DNA from: Ilyobacter polytropus
GTDB lineage: Bacteria; Fusobacteriota; Fusobacteriia; Fusobacteriales; Fusobacteriaceae
Assembly: GCA_003246855.1 (NCBI GenBank)
Contig: QKCP01000136.1
Span: forward strand, 1 to 39,918
Length of the DNA stretch: 39,918 nt
Direction: 5' to 3'
Below are positions 19,127 through 28,012 of the stretch, piece by piece. A model generated the notes under the pieces. It ran no database searches and was not told the DNA's origin. It saw only the letters and a list, made by a program, of their open reading frames with translations. Within the stretch, counting starts at the first letter, position 1; each line of letters begins with the position of its first letter. The translations under genes were made by a program, and so were the position numbers.

Positions 19127-20620
19127 ATGATGAAAAAGTTTATTAGAATAACTCCAGATGATAATGTGGTTGTGGCTCTAAAAGACCTTGAAAAAGGGGA
19201 GCAGCTACAGGTGGATGGGGTAACAGTTACCCTTTTGGAGAAAGTGGATAAAGGGCATAAAATTGCGATTGTTCATATAAATAAAGGTGAACATATAGTA
19301 AAGTATGGGATGCCTATTGGGCATGCTTTAGAGGATGTTGAGCCTGGAAGCTGGATACATACGCACAATTTAAAAACAAATTTAAGTGATCTCAACACTT
19401 ACTCGTATCTGCCTAAATTTCACGATTTCACAGTGAGACTCCCTGAAAAAAAAGTGAATATCTATAGGAGAAAAAATGGCGATGCCGGTATAAGGAATGA
19501 GCTGTGGATAGTTCCTACTGTTGGGTGTGTCAATGGTATGGCTCAGTTAATGCTGGATGAGTTTAAATCAGAAAATAATATAGATGATATTGATGGAGCC
19601 TATCTTTTCAAGCACAACTATGGATGTTCTCAGTTAGGAGAAGACCATGAAAATACAAAAGTTATACTTCAAGATTTGGTAAAGCATCCTAATGCTGGAG
19701 CGGTACTTGTAGTGGGCTTAGGGTGTGAAAATAACCAAGTATCCCAATTTAAAGAAACTTTGGGGGAATTCGACTCTGAGAGAACAAAATTTTTAATTAT
19801 ACAGGATGTAGAAGATGAAGTGGAAGAGGGTAAAAAACTCCTGAAAGAACTTTATGACCTGATGAAGGGTGACGAGAGAGAAGAAGGGGCTATTTCGGAC
19901 TTGAAAATAGGGCTTGAATGTGGCGGATCGGATGGTTTTTCCGGGATAACAGCAAATCCTCTTTTGGGTGAATTTTCTGATTACATTATAAACTATGGAG
20001 GGACAACTGTACTTACTGAGGTACCTGAAATGTTTGGTGCGGAAACGCTTTTAATGGAAAGATGTGAAGATGAGGAAACATTTGAAAAAACTGTAAGCCT
20101 TGTGAATGATTTTAAAGAATATTTTATAAGACATGATCAAGAGATATATGAAAATCCTTCTCCTGGAAATAAAAAAGGAGGAATCACTACTCTAGAAGAT
20201 AAATCTTTAGGATGTACCCAAAAATCCGGAAGAAGCAAGGTTAAAGGTGTGCTGAAATATGGTGAGATAATAGAAGAAAAAGGATTAAATCTTTTAAGCG
20301 CTCCTGGAAATGACCTGGTTGCCACAACTGCGCTTGGTGCTGCTGGATGCCAGATGGTGCTTTTCACGACTGGGCGTGGGAATCCTTATGGAGGTTTTAT
20401 CCCTACGGTAAAGATTTCGACGAATACGGAGCTTGCGCAGAAAAAAAAGAGATGGATAGATTTTGATGCTGGAAAACTTGTGAGTACAAATACTACCATG
20501 GAAGATCTGCTAGAAGAATTTGTAGACTATATAATAAGAGTTGTAAATGGAGAATATGTAAATAACGAGAAGAATAATTTCAGAGAAATTGCGATATTTA
20601 AATCAGGCGTAACTTTATAA
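19127..20620 (+). CDS. uxaA: Altronate dehydratase
   Basis: PIGHALEDVEPGSWIHTHN, GIRNELWIVPTVGCVN, GLECGGSDGFSGITANPLLG, TTGRGNPYGGFIPTVKISTN. Confidence 0.95.
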   Translation: MMKKFIRITPDDNVVVALKDLEKGEQLQVDGVTVTLLEKVDKGHKIAIVHINKGEHIVKYGMPIGHALEDVEPGSWIHTHNLKTNLSDLNTYSYLPKFHDFTVRLPEKKVNIYRRKNGDAGIRNELWIVPTVGCVNGMAQLMLDEFKSENNIDDIDGAYLFKHNYGCSQLGEDHENTKVILQDLVKHPNAGAVLVVGLGCENNQVSQFKETLGEFDSERTKFLIIQDVEDEVEEGKKLLKELYDLMKGDEREEGAISDLKIGLECGGSDGFSGITANPLLGEFSDYIINYGGTTVLTEVPEMFGAETLLMERCEDEETFEKTVSLVNDFKEYFIRHDQEIYENPSPGNKKGGITTLEDKSLGCTQKSGRSKVKGVLKYGEIIEEKGLNLLSAPGNDLVATTALGAAGCQMVLFTTGRGNPYGGFIPTVKISTNTELAQKKKRWIDFDAGKLVSTNTTMEDLLEEFVDYIIRVVNGEYVNNEKNNFREIAIFKSGVTL

Positions 20621-20647
20621 ACTTATGTTTAGGGTACCCTCGGGATC

Positions 20648-20686
20648 ATTAAATGCCCTCAGAATTATATTCTGAGGGCATTTAAT
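20648..20686 (+). terminator. Terminator after uxaA
   Basis: ATTAAATGCCCTCAGAAT-TAT-ATTCTGAGGGCATTTAAT (18-bp perfect stem) then TTTTT. Confidence 0.8.
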
Positions 20687-20746
20687 TTTTTGAAAAATTC
20701 AAAAAAATAAAAAATATAGCACAAATTCAAGGAGGTAAAATATTCA

Positions 20747-21778
20747 ATGAAGATAGGAAGACGTATCGCATTATTTATTTTAGCAGGTATAACGGCCATT
20801 GGACTTTCTGGGTGTGATTCTGCTGATGGAGATGGAAAAAGAATTATAAGAGTAGCTCATTTACAAAATACTGAACATCCTCAGCATAAAGCAATGCTGG
20901 AATTTGAAAAATATGTAGAGGAAAATACTAATGGAGAAATAGATGTTCAGATATTCCCGAGTGGATTATTGGGACCTGCAAACCAAACAGTGGAACTATG
21001 CCAAACAGGAGCAATAGACTTAGTAATAACAGGGTTAGGGGTATTGGAGGGGTTTGAAAAAACTTATTCCGTATTAAATTTGCCCTATTTAATGGATAGT
21101 AAAGAACACTATAAAGCGGTCATGGACGATGAAAACATAATGGGTTCTATATATGAGTCTACAAGAGACAGTGGATTTATAGGCTTGACATGGTTTGATG
21201 CAGGAGTTAGAAATATCTATACGGTAAATAAGCCTATAAATACTCCGGAAGATCTGGCTGGATTAAAGATAAGGGTGCAAACAAGTCCGACAAATGTAAA
21301 GATGATGGAAGCTTTGGGCGCGTCACCGACTCCGATGGCTTTTGGTGAAGTTTATACAGGCTTACAACAAGGTGTTATAGACGGAGCGGAAAATAATGAA
21401 TTAGCGCTAATAAACAATAAACATGGCGAAGTTGCAAAATACTATTCTTATAATATGCATGCAATGCTGCCGGACATACTGATAATTAACGCAGATTTAT
21501 TGGATAAATTAAAGCCGGAGTATGCTAAAGTTATCAAAGAAGCAGCACTTGCTGCAAATAAATATGAAGTTGCTGCCTGGGCAGATGCTGAAAAAACAGC
21601 AAAAGAAGAAGCTGAAAAAATGGGAGTTAAATTTAGCTATCCGGAAATAGCCCCTTTTCAAGCAAGAATGAAAGACTTACATGCTGAATACACTCAATCA
21701 GAAACTGCAAAGGAAATATATAATAAAGTGCGTACGAAAGCTGAGGAAATTGCACTTAATAAATCAAATGAAAAATAA
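20747..21778 (+). CDS. dctP: TRAP transporter substrate-binding protein (system 2)
   Basis: Lipoprotein signal LSGCDS; LGASPTPMAFGEVYTGLQQGVIDGAENNE. Confidence 0.9.
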   Translation: MKIGRRIALFILAGITAIGLSGCDSADGDGKRIIRVAHLQNTEHPQHKAMLEFEKYVEENTNGEIDVQIFPSGLLGPANQTVELCQTGAIDLVITGLGVLEGFEKTYSVLNLPYLMDSKEHYKAVMDDENIMGSIYESTRDSGFIGLTWFDAGVRNIYTVNKPINTPEDLAGLKIRVQTSPTNVKMMEALGASPTPMAFGEVYTGLQQGVIDGAENNELALINNKHGEVAKYYSYNMHAMLPDILIINADLLDKLKPEYAKVIKEAALAANKYEVAAWADAEKTAKEEAEKMGVKFSYPEIAPFQARMKDLHAEYTQSETAKEIYNKVRTKAEEIALNKSNEK

Positions 21779-21789
21779 GGAGAGATGAG

Positions 21790-22290
21790 ATGGAGAGTTT
21801 TAGAAATCTTTTGGATAAAATATTAGAAGTTGTATGCTCTACGTTAATGGGGGTAATGACGATATTAGCAACATGGCAGGTGGCATCTAGATATGTACTT
21901 AATAAGCCAAGTACCTTTACAGAGGAAGCGCTTCTTATATCCTTTGTGTGGGCAGGTCTGTTAGGAGCCACTTACGTATTTGGTAAACAAGATCACATGC
22001 GTATGTCGTTTATTGTAGATAAATTTAGTCCTGAAAAGCGTGCTAAAGTTGAGGTGTTTACTGAAGTACTTATTCTGCTATTCGCAGCACTAGTTTTAGT
22101 TTTTGGCGGATTTAAAATATCTAAGCTAGCTATGGGTCAATTGTCTCCGTCGATGCAAATACCGATGGGGTATATATACTTTGTACTGCCTTTATCTGGA
22201 ATGCTTACAATGGTCTACAATGTTATGAATATACATAGACTTGCAAAATCATTAGTAGTTGAAAATTTAAAACTTAAAACAGCACAGTAA
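21790..22290 (+). CDS. dctQ: TRAP transporter small permease (system 2)
   Basis: 4-TM DctQ-like; SRYVLNKPSTFTEEALLISFVWAGL. Confidence 0.88.
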   Translation: MESFRNLLDKILEVVCSTLMGVMTILATWQVASRYVLNKPSTFTEEALLISFVWAGLLGATYVFGKQDHMRMSFIVDKFSPEKRAKVEVFTEVLILLFAALVLVFGGFKISKLAMGQLSPSMQIPMGYIYFVLPLSGMLTMVYNVMNIHRLAKSLVVENLKLKTAQ

Positions 22291-22344
22291 AATTTGTAAT
22301 AAAATAAGTGAATAATTTAGTATGTATAAATTAGGAGGAAAATC

Positions 22345-23658
22345 ATGGATTTAGCAATACAAACATGTTTGGTTTTATTAGCGGTATTTCCAATTCTGTT
22401 ATTAATTGGTATACCTATAGCAATTACGATAAGTATATCTTCGGTGGCTGCCATCTTAACTGCATTACCTTGGGAAAACGCAGTATTTACAGCTTCGCAA
22501 CGTATATTTACAGGGATAAATTCATTTTCATTGTTGGCTATACCATTCTTTATCCTGGCTGGAATAATAATGAATAATGGCGGTATAGCTATAAGGTTAA
22601 TCAATTTTGCCAACCTTCTAGCGGGTAGGCTTCCTGGTTCGCTTGCACATACAAATATTGTTGGTAATATGCTGTTTGGATCAGTAAGTGGATCTTCGGT
22701 TGCTGCTTGCGCAGCGGTGGGTGGAACATTGGGCCCGCTTCAAGAAAAAGCTGGATATGACAAGCACTTCAGTGCGGCGGCCAACGTAGCATCTGCGCCT
22801 ACAGGATTGTTGATTCCGCCAAGTAACTCACTAATAATATACGCATTGGCAAGTGGAGGGACGTCGGTTGGAGCGCTATTTATGGCGGGATATATACCAG
22901 GAATTTTGTGGGGATTAGGTACTATGATAGTAGCGTATATATTGGCCAAGAAGAATAATTACAAAGTTAATCAAGATAAAATAACTTTTTCTTCGGCTCT
23001 TAAGGTGTTCTTAGACGCATTACCAAGCTTATCGCTGATAATAATAGTGATAGGAGGAATTGTTGGAGGGGTCTTCACTGCAACAGAAGGGGCAGCAATA
23101 GCAGTTGTATATGCATTACTGCTGTCAATGTTCCTGTACAAAAGTATAAAATTAAGAGATATACCATCAATATTACTACAGTCAGTAGATATGACGGCTA
23201 TAATAGTGTTCTTAATAGGTGCTTCTTCTATAATGTCTTGGATATTGGCGTTTACGAATGTACCTACTGTTATAACTAACCTAATATTAAGTGTATCGAG
23301 TAATAAAATAGTTGTATTCTTGATAATGAATGCACTTTTGTTGATAGTTGGAACTTTCATGGATTTGACGCCTGCGATACTTATATTCACTCCGATATTC
23401 TTGCCAATTGCAAAAAGCTTTGGAATGGATACAGTACACTTTGGTATAATGTTGGTATTCAACCTATGTATAGGTAATATCACACCTCCGGTTGGAAATA
23501 CTCTGTTTGTTGGTGCTAGAGTTGCGAAAGCTAAACTAGAGGAAGTGATAAAGCACATGCTGCCTTTCTATATAGCTATAATAATTGTACTTATGTTTGT
23601 AACATTCATTCCTGGACTAAGTTTATATCTACCTAAACTTATGGGTATGATAAAATAA
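22345..23658 (+). CDS. dctM: TRAP transporter large permease (system 2)
   Basis: FGSVSGSSVAACAAVGGTLGP; GNITPPVGNTLFVG. Confidence 0.93.
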   Translation: MDLAIQTCLVLLAVFPILLLIGIPIAITISISSVAAILTALPWENAVFTASQRIFTGINSFSLLAIPFFILAGIIMNNGGIAIRLINFANLLAGRLPGSLAHTNIVGNMLFGSVSGSSVAACAAVGGTLGPLQEKAGYDKHFSAAANVASAPTGLLIPPSNSLIIYALASGGTSVGALFMAGYIPGILWGLGTMIVAYILAKKNNYKVNQDKITFSSALKVFLDALPSLSLIIIVIGGIVGGVFTATEGAAIAVVYALLLSMFLYKSIKLRDIPSILLQSVDMTAIIVFLIGASSIMSWILAFTNVPTVITNLILSVSSNKIVVFLIMNALLLIVGTFMDLTPAILIFTPIFLPIAKSFGMDTVHFGIMLVFNLCIGNITPPVGNTLFVGARVAKAKLEEVIKHMLPFYIAIIIVLMFVTFIPGLSLYLPKLMGMIK

Positions 23659-23665
23659 TAGGACG

Positions 23666-23705
23666 ACAAAAGAACCTTCCAGTTTAAACCGGAAGGTTCT
23701 TTTGT
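23666..23705 (+). terminator. Terminator after TRAP system 2
   Basis: ACAAAAGAACCTTCC...GGAAGGTTCTTTTGT. Confidence 0.8.
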
Positions 23706-23929
23706 TTGTGTTGAATTTTTTCGATAAGGTTTATTTAAACTAGGTTTTGAAGTCGTATTTGCTTTTTAGGATTTGAAAATTCTGTTTTGTGGAATTTTGT
23801 GAATAGTTGTAGATGTTTAATTTGTTAAGAATTTTAAAATTTAAATCAGTTAAATAATTAACTTAATCTGTTTAAAGTGGTATAATTATCACGTGCAAAT
23901 ATAGTGCTGGAGATTAAGGGAGGGAGAAA

Positions 23930-24625
23930 TTGAAACGGAGAACTAGTGATTTGGTATTTGATTTCATTCAGAATAAAATATTAGCCGGAGAATGGAAGGC
24001 TGGGGAAAAAATAACCTCTGAACTACCGCTTGCTAAAGAATTGGGAGTAAGCAGGAATTCGGTTAGGGAAGCTATAGAAAAAATGGTAATTTTGAATATT
24101 TTAAGCAAAAAAAAAGGTGGCGGAACCTTTGTGAGGGAGGTGTCTGAATCTACTATTTTTAATGATTTAATAGCTCATGTAACCTTGGAAAAAGATAATT
24201 ATTTAGATATTTTGCAATTCAGAAAAGGGTTTGAGATGCAGAATATCAAACTTTTTTTAAAAAATGCAGATGACGAGGATATAAAAGAGCTTGAAGAGGT
24301 TTACTTGAAAATGGAAAAGTTGAAAAATGACAGTGAAAAATTTGCTTTTTATGATGCTGAATTCCATAGGGTCATAGCCAGAGGGACAAGAAACAGCATA
24401 ATAATAAAAATAAGTGATATTTTATTTAACCTTTTAGTATTTCATCAAAAAACGCTAAATGTAATGCTTGGATCGGAAAGTGGAATAAGAGATCATAAAC
24501 TGGTTTTGGAAGCTTTAAAGGAGAAGGATGTCGACCTCAGCTTATTTTTTATGAAGAAACATATAAACAGAACCATAAAAGATGTAGAACAGATACAAAA
24601 AGAAGAAAAAGAAAATCAAGAATAG
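23930..24625 (+). CDS. GntR family regulator, FadR/FCD type (third)
   Basis: wHTH LPLAKELGVSRNSVREAIEKM; FCD-like C-terminus. Confidence 0.9.
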   Translation: MKRRTSDLVFDFIQNKILAGEWKAGEKITSELPLAKELGVSRNSVREAIEKMVILNILSKKKGGGTFVREVSESTIFNDLIAHVTLEKDNYLDILQFRKGFEMQNIKLFLKNADDEDIKELEEVYLKMEKLKNDSEKFAFYDAEFHRVIARGTRNSIIIKISDILFNLLVFHQKTLNVMLGSESGIRDHKLVLEALKEKDVDLSLFFMKKHINRTIKDVEQIQKEEKENQE

Positions 24626-24650
24626 CTCTAAAAAATATAAAAAAGCGACC

Positions 24651-24687
24651 AAAAAGCCTTGTCAAATTCTTGATGGGGCTTTTTTTT
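24651..24687 (+). terminator. Terminator after GntR-3
   Basis: AAAAAGCCUUGUCAA/UUGAUGGGGCUUUUU with GU pairs, T tract. Confidence 0.7.
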
Positions 24688-24707
24688 ATCTTTTTTTGAC
24701 AAAAAAA

Positions 24708-24761
24708 TTGACAAAATCAAAACCAAAGGGTATACTCCTCTTAGTTAGTTGTTGGACAACT
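24708..24761 (+). promoter_or_regulatory. Promoter (TTGACA-N17-TATACT) plus AGTTGTTGGACAACT operator upstream of TRAP system 3
   Basis: Palindrome AGTTGT-TGG-ACAACT at 24747-24761; same element at 27973-27987. Confidence 0.8.
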
Positions 24762-24782
24762 ATTTCAAAAAGGAGGGTGTTT

Positions 24783-25790
24783 ATGAAAAAAATAGCAAAA
24801 TTATTAATGGTTTTACTAGTTGCGTTGTTAGCGGCTTGCGGTAGTAACAAAGATGGTGGTGAAGAAGCGAAAGTTGAGAAAAGAGTTATGAGGATAGGGA
24901 TAGGGTTGAATGAAGAACATCCACAGTATAAAAGCTTAGAAAAATTCAAAGAAGAACTAAATAAGAGGGTGGATACTATTGAGGTTCAGCTATTTGCGAA
25001 TAGTCAACTTGGAGATGACAGGACGATGATGGAAGGGCTTCAGCTAGGAACGTTGGAAGGGACTTGTCCGTCGACGGCCCCTATAGTTGGATTTAAAGAA
25101 AAGTTCAAGGTTCTTGATTTTCCGTTCTTGTTTGCGGATGCTGACCAAGCTGTGGAAGTTTTAGACGGTGAGATTGGTCAAGAGTTGCTCGATTCTTTAA
25201 GTGATGTAGGTATCAAAGGGCTTGTTTTCTGGGAGAATGGGTTCAGAAATCTCACTAACAGAGAGGTTAGGGTTGATTCGGTAGAGGATATGAAGGGACT
25301 CAAGCTAAGAACTATGGAAAATCCTATCCATTTGGCTGCTTTTAGAGCTCTAGGTGCAAACCCGACCCCTATGGCTTTTGGAGAACTTTTTACAGCGTTA
25401 CAGCAAAAAACGGTAGATGGCCAAGAAAATCCTATTTCTACTATTTATTATAACAAGTTTTATGAAGTGCAAGGGTATACTACTTTGACGAATCATGTTT
25501 ACTCGGCGTGGGTATTTATGACAAGCCAAAAATTTTGGGATGAATCAACGGCTGAAGAAAAAGAAGCGATAATGGAGGCTGCTAAAATAGCCAGGGATTA
25601 CGGGAGGACTCTTGGAAGGCAAGCTAATGAAGAGTTGGCTGGCGAATTGGAGAAAAATGGAATGGAGATCGTCAAACTGTCTCCGGAGGAGCATAAAAAG
25701 TTTCAAAAGAAAGCTCAAGAGATATACGGTGAATTCGCAAAAGGTGATATAAAAACTCTCCTAGACAGGGTTTTGGCGAAATTGAATTAA
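24783..25790 (+). CDS. dctP: TRAP transporter substrate-binding protein (system 3)
   Basis: Lipoprotein signal LLAACGS; LRTMENPIHLAAFRALGANPTPMAFGELFTALQQKTVDGQENP. Confidence 0.9.
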   Translation: MKKIAKLLMVLLVALLAACGSNKDGGEEAKVEKRVMRIGIGLNEEHPQYKSLEKFKEELNKRVDTIEVQLFANSQLGDDRTMMEGLQLGTLEGTCPSTAPIVGFKEKFKVLDFPFLFADADQAVEVLDGEIGQELLDSLSDVGIKGLVFWENGFRNLTNREVRVDSVEDMKGLKLRTMENPIHLAAFRALGANPTPMAFGELFTALQQKTVDGQENPISTIYYNKFYEVQGYTTLTNHVYSAWVFMTSQKFWDESTAEEKEAIMEAAKIARDYGRTLGRQANEELAGELEKNGMEIVKLSPEEHKKFQKKAQEIYGEFAKGDIKTLLDRVLAKLN

Positions 25791-25855
25791 TGGAAAATAC
25801 AGGGTATGATAATCTTCGTACCCTGATTTGAAAATACGAGAAAGAAGGGTTTTTT

Positions 25856-26368
25856 ATGAAGTATTTTATAAAAAAAATAGACGATAAGTTTGAAGAGTAT
25901 ATGACGGCGTTTTTATTGGCTGTAATGTGTTTTCTTATTTTTTTTCAGGTTGTATCTAGGTTTTTGTTGAATGCGCCGCTAGCGTGGTCTGAAGAAACCG
26001 CTAGATACATATTTATATGGATAATTTATTTTTCTGCTTCGCTGGCAGTAAAGAAAAGAGAGCATATAAGAGTTGAAGTTGGACTGATGTTATTGAAAGG
26101 TAAGGCTAGAAAAATAGCTGAACTTATTTCGGATATCTTGTTTCTGGTGTTTGCATGTTTTTTAACAAAGGACGGTCTATTTTTGGCGGGGAAACTTGCA
26201 GAACATAGACAATATTCTCCGGCGGTTGGCTACCCTATGCATGTTGTATATATGGTGATACCTCTGGCTTACGGCATGATAATCTTTAGGCTTTTTCAAA
26301 ATATATCAAAAGATATCAGAAGTCTGCTTACTGAAAAAGGCGAAAAAGTTAGGGGTGAGATTCTATGA
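25856..26368 (+). CDS. dctQ: TRAP transporter small permease (system 3)
   Basis: 4-TM DctQ-like; SRFLLNAPLAWSEETARYIFIW. Confidence 0.9.
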   Translation: MKYFIKKIDDKFEEYMTAFLLAVMCFLIFFQVVSRFLLNAPLAWSEETARYIFIWIIYFSASLAVKKREHIRVEVGLMLLKGKARKIAELISDILFLVFACFLTKDGLFLAGKLAEHRQYSPAVGYPMHVVYMVIPLAYGMIIFRLFQNISKDIRSLLTEKGEKVRGEIL

Positions 26369-27645
26369 GTGTGACTTTGATATTATTCGGCAGCTTGTCG
26401 GCATTTTTGGTTATGGGGGTTCCTATTGCGATTGCTTTGGGATTTGCCTCGCTGTTGGGACTAATGGCGAGCGGGGTACCTACTGTATATCTGGCGCAGG
26501 GGTCTATTATATCGGTTGATTCTTTTCCGCTTATGGCCGTTCCTTTTTTTATACTCGCCGGGAATCTTATGGAAACCGGAGGACTCTCTAAAAGGTTGGT
26601 AAAAGTTGCCAATGTAATGATGGGAACTTATACGGGAGGGCTTGCAACTGTAACTGTGATTGCTTGTGCTTTTTTTGCTGCCATATCCGGGTCTGGTCCT
26701 GCAACTGTTGCAGCTATAGGGAGCATTATGATACCTGCTATGATAAAGAATGGGTATAGCAAAGAATTCTCTTCGGCTGTAGCGGCATCCGGGGGAGCAT
26801 TGGGAATACTTATCCCTCCTAGTATAGTGATGGTGGTTTACGGGGTTGTGGGGAATGTGTCGGTCGGGGATCTTTTTATAGCTGGAATAATGCCGGGAAT
26901 GCTTATATCCTGCGTTTTGATTTTGACGGGTTATATAATTTCTAAGAAAAAAGGCTATAAGGGTACTGGGGAAAAATTCGACACTAAAGAGTTTGGGAAA
27001 GCCATCAAGGATGCATTTTGGGCACTTTTAGCACCTGTGATTATATTGGGTGGAATTTATGGCGGAGTATTTACTCCTACTGAGGCGGCTGTTGTAGCTG
27101 TTGTTTACGGTGCTTTTGTGGGAAGCTTCATCTATAAAGAGTTAAAAGGTGAACAATTTTATGACGCGCTGACTAAAACGGCTGTTACTGTAGGGACTGT
27201 CATGATAATAATAGGGGTCGCCACGACTTTTGGTAGGCTTCTGACCATGTATCAGATACCGCATAAAATGGCGATTTTCCTGTCTGGATTATCTGATAAT
27301 AAGTTTTTGATACTTATGTTGATAAATCTGTTTTTGCTTTTTATAGGTATGTTTATGGAAACACTCGCCACTATTATAATACTCACGCCGCTACTTTTAC
27401 CTGTGGTAACGCGTTTGGGGATAGACCCTATACATTTTGGGATACTTCTTGTGGTGAATTCTGAGATAGGATTTTTGACACCGCCGCTTGGGGTAAATTT
27501 ATTTGTGGCCAGCAAGATCTCGAAAATATCTCTGGAGCGTGTAACCAAGGGGATAATTCCGTTTATAGTAGCTTTGCTGTTGGCTATAACGCTTCTTACA
27601 TTTGTTCCTGAAATATCTACATTCTTGCCAAATTTGTTAAAGTAA
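26365..27645 (+). CDS. dctM: TRAP transporter large permease (system 3)
   Basis: FAAISGSGPATVAAIGSIMIPAM; GFLTPPLGVNLFVAS; overlaps dctQ stop by 4 nt. Confidence 0.93.
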   Translation: MSVTLILFGSLSAFLVMGVPIAIALGFASLLGLMASGVPTVYLAQGSIISVDSFPLMAVPFFILAGNLMETGGLSKRLVKVANVMMGTYTGGLATVTVIACAFFAAISGSGPATVAAIGSIMIPAMIKNGYSKEFSSAVAASGGALGILIPPSIVMVVYGVVGNVSVGDLFIAGIMPGMLISCVLILTGYIISKKKGYKGTGEKFDTKEFGKAIKDAFWALLAPVIILGGIYGGVFTPTEAAVVAVVYGAFVGSFIYKELKGEQFYDALTKTAVTVGTVMIIIGVATTFGRLLTMYQIPHKMAIFLSGLSDNKFLILMLINLFLLFIGMFMETLATIIILTPLLLPVVTRLGIDPIHFGILLVVNSEIGFLTPPLGVNLFVASKISKISLERVTKGIIPFIVALLLAITLLTFVPEISTFLPNLLK

Positions 27646-27683
27646 ATAAAGGGTGTAGGTTGCTAGAGGCCGAATCTGCATAT

Positions 27684-27710
27684 AAAAAAAGCCTATCCAG
27701 GCTTTTTTTT
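27684..27710 (+). terminator. Terminator after TRAP system 3
   Basis: AAAAAAAGCCT...AGGCTTTTTTTT. Confidence 0.75.
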
Positions 27711-27932
27711 ATTTTTATGCTGTTTTGTTTGAGTAGTGCTAGTTTTGGTTTGGAAATTTTGTTTCGGCCAGCTTGTGGGATTGTGGGTTTATACACTCTT
27801 TGTGGCTAAAATGTGTAGAACAGATTTTAGATTTGGACGAGCAATTTCTGTCCGAAGAGAGTTGAGAAACCCTTGAAAAAAAGCCATTTATGGTTGCAGT
27901 GGTTCTTTTTTTATTTATTTTGGATAAAAAAG

Positions 27933-27987
27933 TTGACAAAAAGAAGCGAAGTGAGTATACTTAACTCAAGATAGTTGTTGGACAACT
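27933..27987 (+). promoter_or_regulatory. Promoter (TTGACA-N17-TATACT) plus AGTTGTTGGACAACT operator upstream of dehydratase
   Basis: Operator at 27973-27987 identical to 24747-24761, same spacing class. Confidence 0.8.
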
Positions 27988-28012
27988 TTTGTAAAATATT
28001 AGGAGGTTTGTT

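Noticed and set aside
22971-23558. 195-aa minus-strand ORF opposite dctM (system 2)
   Set aside because: Antisense to a well-supported TRAP permease; composition reflects the complementary strand of a membrane-protein gene.
27711-27932. Possible ncRNA in the gap before the dehydratase promoter
   Set aside because: A second hairpin-like stretch is present (AAAAAAAGCCATTTATGG...) but no promoter or conserved structure could be supported by reading alone.
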